The position numbers were made by a program, and so were the translations under genes. Below, one piece after another: positions 56,525 through 64,000 of a stretch of DNA of 64,000 nucleotides; the first letter of the stretch is position 1; each line of letters begins with the position of its first letter. Location: positions 8,691,001 to 8,755,000 of the forward strand of contig BSBM01000711.1 in NCBI GenBank assembly GCA_027924585.1, in the 5' to 3' direction. This DNA comes from Larix kaempferi. Lineage: Eukaryota; Streptophyta; Pinopsida; Pinales; Pinaceae. Under the pieces are notes generated by a model that worked only from the letters and a program-made list of their open reading frames with translations, was not told the DNA's origin and made no database searches.

Positions 56525-57000
56525 AGAGAGATCAAGCGTAGTATCTCTTCAGCTAAAGCCCATTGCGAGGTTCACCCAAAGAGATTCTGACATAATCTTC
56601 AAGCTCATAAGTGCCTTTTTCCAACACACATTTTATAACCTAAGGTCCATGCCACATGGAATCAAACTTCCCAGCTCCTAGCTTATCGTGCTTCTGCTCA
56701 TAAGTGAGGACTAGGTCACCCTCGTTAAAGATACGAGGTTCAACTGACTTATCATATTGGGCCATGATGTGCTTCTTATGTGCTTCATTAGCAAGAGCGG
56801 CATCTCGGCGAGACTCGTCAAGTTTTGCTAAGTGGAAGAGACATTCTTCCTCAGCAGTAGTGTTAGGAAGAAGTTTGATTGCGAGCTATAAAGACAGGAT
56901 TTCGCACTCTATCGGTAAAATAGCCTTGTTGATGCCTCGGGGGTGCAGGGTAAGTGCGAGGTGCTGGAATGGGTTCCAAGGCACACAACAGGGGATGAAA
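56525..57000 (-). pseudogene. Gypsy integrase C-terminal tail
   Basis: Minus-strand text reads KAILPIECEILSL, LAIKLLPNTTAEEECLFHLA, KLDESRRDAALANEAHKKH, FNEGDLVLTYEQKHDKLGAG, KFDSMWHGP and VLEKGTYELED, ending RYYA-stop. TAG codons lie at 56886 and 56640. The catalytic integrase core and all of RT are missing beyond about 57000. Confidence 0.85.
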
Positions 57001-57986
57001 ACCCAGCCAAAGGCTTCGAAAGACCCTGCGCAAGGGCAATTCTATCCTCGAGCTATTTGGTGTGGTAATCACCCACGGATATATGGCCTCCACTGGCACT
57101 CTATGAGTAAAATATTTGATCTTGAAAGATCAGTTTTCCTATAATAGAAAATGGAGTATAAAAGCTGACTAATGAACCTATCTTAACCTACCTAAGGAAA
57201 GAACCTATTCTAAGTTAGATCTGACCTAAAGGGGAAAATGATGTTGTGCAGATCAGAATTGAAGTGTGACGAACAAATAATAAGTTCCTTGAACAAAAAT
57301 GTCTTCGGGTTTTTCACTTGTTAATTTAAAGTTTTATCAATTAAGAAATTAAGTGACAATTCTTCAAAACGTTTGAGCTTATTCAAATACCTGATATCTA
57401 ATCATTGTGTTAATTGAAAAATTAACATTTGATTATACATGTTTATTTGCATCGAATCATTTGTAGGAAAAATGAAAACGTTCAATTAAAGAAATTTAGT
57501 AGAACAGTTTTGAGCATAATCCGAACATACAGAGAAATCAATATGAGAGATCTTATGCATTAAGGAACGTCCTACAAAGGATTAAACACATAACTGATGA
57601 CAAATTTGAAACATGAACTCAGCAATTCCCAAAGAAATTTTAAGAACAATCGGAGGTGAATTAAAAGATAACTTTTCTGAATAGAGAAGTCTTGTACAAA
57701 AATTACAATGACTCTGATAAACAGAGTATCTTCAGTCCAAACTCCCGCTGAATTGCAATTCCAAAATTCCCAACCCCTTCGTAAGAGAAACTTTCCTCCT
57801 TTTATACTAAATTTACATCAGAGTTCCAAAAGGAGAGATTCTACAAAAGAGGGATTACAAAATCAGGTCTAACCATCGATCCAAGAAATTTTTCTATTTT
57901 TAAACTCAAAGATTTTCCGCCACCTTTCACAAAAGAAAGACTTGTTCTTCAATCTGATAAGGTTTCGTGGCACCATAAAAATTAAA
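57001..57986. other. AT-rich stretch without recognised gene
   Basis: Nothing coding is seen beyond about 57100. The Gypsy similarity ends here. Confidence 0.5.
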
Positions 57987-58419
57987 TCATAGATTGCTCA
58001 CTAGCATTGACAGTGTGGCTTGCAGAGCATCCAGTATAGGAAATTCGAGGTCGGAGAACCCACTGTAAAAAACAGAGAAATCCATTAGAGGATTTACTTC
58101 AAGAACGGTATCCAGCACGTCAGGTTCTTCATTGATTATAAATTCTTGTATAACATCAGTATCAAGATCATCCCTCCAGAATTTCCTTCCTTTGCTTTTC
58201 GGGGTTGTGAATGTAAGCAGAAAAAGTTTCGAAGTATTCTTCACTGCTACCACTGCTAAGATCGAGAACACCTACATCAAATGGTGGTGACAACATTTCT
58301 TGATATAACAAGGGGTAGAGCTCTTCATTTTCAATATGAACGTTAGAAAATTCACCATCTGCATGAAAATTGCTCATTCTGAATGAGCCTAGGATAAAAG
58401 GATGTAAGAAGAATGCCAA
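57987..58419 (-). CDS. Unrecognised acidic coding-like stretch, two frames
   Basis: Two overlapping minus-strand frames: 58168-58419 (83 residues, with MSNFHADGEFSNVHIENEEL and LDLSSGSSEEYFETF) and 57987-58271 (94 residues, with FWRDDLDTDVIQEFIINEE and MDFSVFYSGFSDLEFP). Both halves are acidic and protein-like in composition, suggesting one protein split by an indel in the overlap (58170-58270). I recognise no domain. It could be a decayed host gene, for instance a regulator with an acidic region, or chance. Confidence 0.3.
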
Positions 58420-59100
58420 ACAGAGTGTTTCCTGTTTTAGAAGGCAATGGATGAACTGGGACTTTCATGTTAATTGCTATTTAAAGGCCAGAAAGCAGGT
58501 CGATGATAATCGGGCAGGGCGATCTGCAATGATTAAAGTTATCCAATCAATTCATTGTAATTACTTCAATTGTAATGACAAAAGCTGAGGTATGTGCCAG
58601 TCGGATCAAATCCTGTGCGAAGTACGAATTCAATTACTGCTTGCATGATTTCGAACTGCCTTTACGATCACATCGTTAGCCATCTCCTATCAATAATTAT
58701 GACTGGTGATTAATAATGGAGACGAAGGTTATGGTGACAAAGCTGATGTGCAAAACGGTCTTGACTAAGAGTTCCAGTACACAGGCTATCAACTCTTCGC
58801 ATGTAACAAATCCAATCATTAAGAGGTGGAACAAAAGACGACAAGATGTCAAAACTCGAGTCTAGACATGGCAGACTTAAGGCAGAAAAAATGGCGTCCA
58901 TCCAACATGAACTAACCGATAGACTGGTATTAGTATTTGATGTCATGGATTGCACAAAAAATGATAATTTAGCAGAACCAGCTTTCAAAAGACAAAATGG
59001 AAGGCCTGACTTGACTGACTGCCTAAAATCAACATGAAAGCAAGATTATAACAGACGGACGACTAAGATTAATAGGAGTGGAACGTGGAATCGGGCTAAA
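58420..59100. other. Stretch without recognised gene
   Basis: Opposed short frames at 58710-59037 on both strands have no recognised similarity. Confidence 0.45.
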
Positions 59101-59119
59101 AAATTTGCAGGAAATTCTT

Positions 59120-59545
59120 ATTCAAAGATCCCGAAAGTGCGGATTTGTGGGTTGCGGGTCTGCAAACAGAAATAAAAGGATTTCCCAAAGCCGAAAACCG
59201 ACTGTGCGGGTGGCGGGCTTTGGAAATGTAAATTTGTGACGTAGAATAACCATCCTGAAAGCTGAATGCTGCAACTACGGTTTGTGGGTTTCGGGAGCAC
59301 ACACCAAATAAACAAAAAACCGCAATCCCCAAAGCCGAATTCCGCCATTGCGGGGTTCGGGTTTCGGGGTAATTATTTATTTATATATATATTTTTAATC
59401 TTATTGAGAAATGATTCCGTAACTCACAACCGTCGAGTTGCGGACTTCAGAACCATCAAAATCAACACATAAAACAACAGTCCCACAACCCGCATCTGTC
59501 GGGTTGCGTGTTTCGGGCTCTCCAAATGTCGAGTTTCGGGATGAA
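59120..59545. repeat. Degenerate array of GGGTTTCGGG-type motifs
   Basis: Phrases such as GTGGGTTGCGGGTCTGCAAA, GCGGGTGGCGGGCTTTGGAAA, GTGGGTTTCGGGAGC, GGTTCGGGTTTCGGGG and GTCGGGTTGCGTGTTTCGGGC recur about every 60-100 bp with AAGCCGAA between some of them. No protein is indicated. Confidence 0.6.
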
Positions 59546-59736
59546 ATTAACAGTCAACAAAATACTCAAAATTTTGGCTCCTTTTAGACCGAAACACTTT
59601 GGAAGAAATGATCAAACCATTCCAAACAAGCAGATCAAAAGCATGGGTGAAGAATTTTTAGAGGTGAAATAAAAATCCAAAATTTTTCAAGATGAGTCAC
59701 CCAAATACTTTTGCGTTTATTAAAATTTTGGGGGCT

Positions 59737-59762
59737 CCCATGCTTGGCTAAGCATGGGATCT
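59737..59762. repeat. Perfect short hairpin
   Basis: CCCATGCTT and AAGCATGGG are exact inverted repeats separated by GGCT, directly after TTTGGGGGCT. Confidence 0.8.
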
Positions 59763-61150
59763 ATTGTGGCCACAACAAATGGTGACTAGCTGGGAAGAAC
59801 CAGTTATATCTACAATCAAATCCAACTAAAGACAACATGTCAATCAACCAATTTCTTGAAACTCAATTCAAAGAAGATACTCAAAAGATAACAGCTAACA
59901 AGCAATGTACATAAAAATGGATAGATCTCAACAATGACCATTTTAAAGATAACACTCATTCGATAAGGAGATTTAGAGAGAAATACCAAATCTTTACCAT
60001 GATGCAATCATTGAAAACCAACTTGTGGTGAACTTGAGCACATTCTTAGAAATGCTCATGGGTATCCTAACTACGGATCGCCTCGGTTAATTAATTATAC
60101 GTTGATTCAGTAATCCTCTATGGATTATATATATATCCCTTCATATTTTTTTTTTTTTGAATTAAAAGACATAAAACCTTATTTATACAAGACCACTGTA
60201 CTGACTTGTTGATCAGATGAAACAGTTCCATTCACAGGCCTAATCCAGAAACTGGTCAAGCTAGCTCAATGACGAGACTCCTCGTCTTCTGGTTGTAAGA
60301 CCAAAAGGAATTATCATGGCTTGGTAACCACATAGTGATAATTCCAGACCAAGATTAGACCCATGATCATAGCAGGGCTGGCTTGTGATAAGACCCCCCT
60401 GTTCTTGTATATAACAAAATCTTATAAAAGGAAACAATTCATTTTGGCATAAGCTACAAGGCATTACCATGGCTTGGTGACCATATAGTGATAACATTAG
60501 TCACCAGTGCTTTGCGGATCATGAATGGACCGACCTGTAATAGGATCTTCCACCTTCCAGCAGAACTAAAAGTCATCTTCCAAGTGTGGTGGCTTGATGT
60601 GAAGTTGTCATTCCACTTTAAGCACCTATGAACCTAATGGGCTAGCTTGATAACAAGACCACCCACCTTGTAACTTAAAATTTTAAACAAAATTCATATT
60701 CAAAGCAATTGTAAAAGGGTCCATGAGCAATCGGAACTGGTCAGGTTATTATGATATGTCGTTCAACCATGAAACACCAGATAGAGAAATGATGACCATC
60801 CTTCACACCTAAATTACACAAATAAAGCATGGTTGAAAGATAATGATCAAAGTGAAAAATATCCAAAAGCACTGCACTTATTTGACTGCTTATTCTTTAG
60901 AGCAAATTCTAATTAAAAGCCAGAAAGTAAGATTGATTGATAACAATGTTGAAACTTCAAAAGAAATTGTTACTAAGAAAACGATCATAAGCCATTGCCA
61001 CAAGTGTGAATCCTTATTGATGGAAACCAAAACAAAACAAGAAAACCAATCAAAATATCAATGGAATAAAACAAATGATTTTAAAAAAACAAGCCACACC
61101 TATGTACAAGTGCACTAGATTGTTTAAACAAAATACTTTTTTCAGAAGAG
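59763..61150. other. Stretch without recognised gene; eroded duplication
   Basis: A block with CATGGCTTGGT-ACCA-ATAGTGATAA occurs near 60310-60345 and again near 60468-60500. A 91-residue plus-strand frame (60843-61118) is Lys-rich and unrecognised. Probably the 3' non-coding region of the Gypsy on the right. Confidence 0.4.
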
Positions 61151-64000
61151 ACACATTCATTGGGAAGGTATCTACAACTCCTTCTAACATCTGTAATTGA
61201 ATAGTGCTGGGACCAATCTTTTATGTAATAATGAAAGGTCCTAGCCAAAGACGTTGAAACTTGGTGTACTGATTCTTATCTTTATGTTGCTTATCCCACC
61301 TCAGAACCAGGTCACCAACAGAAAATTCCCTGTCAGATGAATATTTTTCATCAAACCACCTTTTCACCATCTGCTGATGATGATACAACTTGTTCTTGGC
61401 TATTTCCCTGTCCTCCCCTAGCTTCAAGAGGGTGTCAATTCTTTGTTGGAGGGGAGAAGAATCATCTTCTTGGACAGACTGGGCCAATCGTAGTGAAGGA
61501 ATGGTAAGATTAGTGGGAAGGATGGCTTCTTTGCCATAAACCAGATAGTATGGAGAATTTGCAATTGCTGCTTTTGGGGTAATTCGATCTGCCCATAATG
61601 CATTATACAACTGTGTGTGCCAATCTCTGTGATGAGAAGCTACATTTTTCTTGAGAATGTTTATCAGGTTTTTGTTCAATGACTCAGCCAAACCATTACC
61701 TTGAGGATAATAATTGGTGGAAAACTTAAGCTTAATCCCCATCTCAAAGGCATATTCGTTTTAATTGATTGAAGAGAAGTAGGATGCATTATCGAAAACT
61801 AAGTACTATGGAGCGCCAAAGCGTGTGACGATCTGGCTATCAAGGAAAGAGATTACTTGGGCATCGTTACATTGTTTAAAAGGAGCTGCCTCCACCCATC
61901 TAGTGAAATAATCTGTGGCTATGAGGATATACTTGTGTTGGAGGGATGAGGGAGGGTTTATAGGCCCAACAAAATCTAGTCCCCACTGTTGGAATGGAAA
62001 CTGAATTGTAACCGGTTGTAAAGAAAATGCAGGTTTCCTAAACTTCCCTGTGCGTTTCTGGCATGGCTCACACTTCCTGACATAAGCATATGCATCTTTA
62101 AACAATGTGGGCCAATAATATGCAGCCCTAAGAATCTTGTGTGGTGTAGTCTCTCCTGAAAAATGGCCTCCAACAGAACCTGCATGAAATTGAAACAAGA
62201 TCTCATCAGTTTCATGTTTTTCCAAGCATCTAAGAAATACTCCATCATCATTTTTTCTAAAAAGAACATGATCGATGAATTGATAAGGAGCATATTTTAG
62301 TCTTAAAGCTCTTCTTTTCTTAAAATCGAGGGTTTCGGGAGCAAACCCATGGTTCAGGAAAAATCTGATATCATCATACCATTCCGATGTTGGGGCATCG
62401 ATAACATTAACAACACCTGAGGGAATTTCTTCCTCATGATCCCATTCAGATTGTTATTGTGCGGGGTCGTTGGATTGCATAGTAAGAAGACAAAGGCCTT
62501 GGCCTTTAACAATTTTAGCCGGTCTGATCTCAAGATCATATTCTTGTAGTGCGGTCATCCAATGGGCCCTCTTTTCCCCCAATTCTTTCTGGATAAGGAC
62601 ATTCCTGATAGCAGAATATGGAACAATGGCTTTAGTTCGAGACTTCCGCAAGTAGGGTCTATAATGTTTGATGGATTTATAGACCGCATAAGCTTGCTTA
62701 TCGATCTGTGAGTATTTAAGATCTGCACCTTTGAAGGTTGAGCTCATAAAAGAGATCGGGATTGCAGTATCATTGTCATGTTTTTGAGTTAAGACAGCTG
62801 CATAAGAAAAGTCAGTGGCAAAAGTATAAAGAATGAAATCCTTATTAAAATATGGGGACATGAGAGCAGGAGCTTCTACAATAGCCTTTCGAATTCGGAC
62901 AAACACATCTCTCTGTTCCTACGACCAAGCAAACTGCACATCTTTCTTGACCAAAAGTTGTAATGGTTTAACAATCTGGGCAAAATTTGGTACAAACCTA
63001 CGTGCGAAATTAGTCTTACCTAAGAAAGATCGCATTGCTTTGCACGAGCCAGGAAATCCAATCTTTGAAATAGCCTCCATACGTTTAGGAATGATAATCA
63101 TACCTTCTTTCGAAACAATGAAACCTAGAAGCTTTCCTTCTGTTACTGCAAAAATAGATTTCTTTGGATTGAGAGAAATACCGAATTTTCTGCAGCGATC
63201 AAAAACTTGTTTCAGAGCAAACACATGTTCATGTCATTTTTTAAAGTAAATAGTGATATCGTCAAGGTAAACCATGACAAAATTATGCATTAACCCTTGG
63301 AAAGCTATATCCATGGCTCTCTCGAAAGTAGATCCTACATTGATCATCCCGAAAGGCATCCGTCTATAAGCAAAAGTACCCCATGGGGTCCTGAAAGCTA
63401 TTTTCAATTGATCATCCATGGCAACCATAATCTGGTTATATCCTGAAAAACTATCTAGGAGGGAAAACATCTCAGACCCTGCTACCTTTTGAAGAATCTG
63501 CTCCATTGGTGGAACGGGATAGTTGTCTTTCTCAGAAGCCCGATTTAGGTTCATGAAATCGACACACAGTCGAATTTCCCCGCTTTTCTTATGGATAGGT
63601 ACTAAGTTAGCAATCCGTTGAGTATGCCTGACCGGAAAGATAATTCGAGCAGTGAGCAACTTCTCCAGCTCCTTTTTTACAGAAGGCTCCAAACTGGGGT
63701 GCATCTTCCGCAGCTTTTTTGAAATGGCTTCACCTATGGTTTCATGGGTATATTATGAAAGATGACGCTAGTGTCAAATGTTTTCAACTCGTCATACGTA
63801 CAGGAGAAAACATCCTTAAACTGTTTGCACAATGCAATAATTGCTCTACGTTCTTCAAGGGTACAATCAACTCCCAAATTGATGAAATGAGGTTCCTGTT
63901 CGGTGCCTAGATTGACCCGCTCATAATTCAAATATGAGCTTTGAGTTTTACAATTAGTTTGCGATTTGAACTTGTCCTGTAAATCGTAAAAATTTTCTAG
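61150..64000 (-). pseudogene. Ty3/Gypsy pol (RT-RNase H-integrase), runs off window
   Basis: Minus strand. An N-terminal linker at 63931-63737 (LEERRAIIALCKQFKDVFSC) is followed by RT at about 63700-63050 (EIRLCVDFMNLNRA, VMVYLDDITIY), RNase H at 62900-62450 (ATDFSYAAVL, SQIDKQAYAVYKSIKHYR), an integrase zinc domain (HAGSVGGHF...CEPCQ, about 62050-62180), the integrase core (WGLDFVGP, VFDNASYF, GNGLAESLNKNL) and a C-terminal GDLVLRWDKQHKDKN tail. Stops in the pol frame: TGA 63234; TAG 62919 and 61806; TAA 62454, 61761 and 61221. A TAG at 63734 and a single-base loss in an A-run near 63713 separate the linker from RT. Gag and the 5' LTR lie beyond the window end. Confidence 0.92.

Noticed and set aside
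1-64000. CRISPR arrays, rRNA genes, bacterial-type operons
   Set aside because: No regularly spaced identical repeats of CRISPR type, no rRNA text and no prokaryotic gene organisation; the tandem repeats found are eukaryotic element repeats.

Overview
This window looks like repeat-dominated nuclear DNA from a seed plant with a large genome. The evidence is plant-type Ty1/Copia and Ty3/Gypsy retrotransposons, plant L1-like LINEs with DUF4283-type ORF1 proteins, a plant mobile domain (PMD) reading frame, and tRNA-iMet-type primer-binding sites. The high density of old, broken and nested elements would suit a gymnosperm, but I cannot assign a genus. I found no complete host gene, rRNA, tRNA or CRISPR array. 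Two or three short stretches might be host exons, at low confidence.

Layout. 0.5-1.9 kb: Copia gag-protease remnant (minus). 3.3 kb: 82-bp tandem duplication. 3.8-7.07 kb: second Copia (minus) with its 5' LTR, PBS, leader and gag-protease-integrase frame. 7.08-8.7 kb: Copia RNase H and LTR (plus). 9.24-15.07 kb: a structurally complete Gypsy element with two LTRs, PBS, PPT and a TCTTG target-site duplication, inserted into a LINE reverse transcriptase. 15.3-24.8 kb: LINE fragments, a repeat family of about 1 kb with inverted ends, a Copia RT/RNase H fragment (minus) and tandem repeats. 25-30 kb: AT-rich, poor in genes. 30.4-34.1 kb: internally deleted L1-like LINE (minus) whose ORF1 and ORF2 overlap as TAATG. 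34.7-35.1 kb: 45-bp repeats and an AT microsatellite. 35.6-40.56 kb: a 1.5-kb tandem duplication, one copy holding a 2.2-kb insertion. 40.97-47.05 kb: third Copia with both LTRs but no integrase. 47.2-50.8 kb: LTR fragments, a Gypsy gag and a LINE ORF1 remnant. 51.3-57.0 kb: Tat-like Gypsy 3' part (minus) with integrase tail, an RNase H downstream of integrase, an antisense PMD frame with an intron, a PPT and an LTR. 58 kb: unrecognised coding-like stretch. 61.2 kb to the end: Gypsy pol (minus) running off the window.

Two themes stand out. First, several long frames (the complete Gypsy, the second Copia, most of the right-edge Gypsy, the PMD frame) are broken almost only by in-frame stops, mostly TAG or TAA where Gln is expected. 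That is the pattern expected from C-to-T decay of methylated DNA. Second, the elements carry unusual non-coding structure: tandem repeats of about 150-160 bp in two Copia leaders, a repeat of about 94 bp in one Copia 3' region, and the antisense PMD frame in the Gypsy 3' region.
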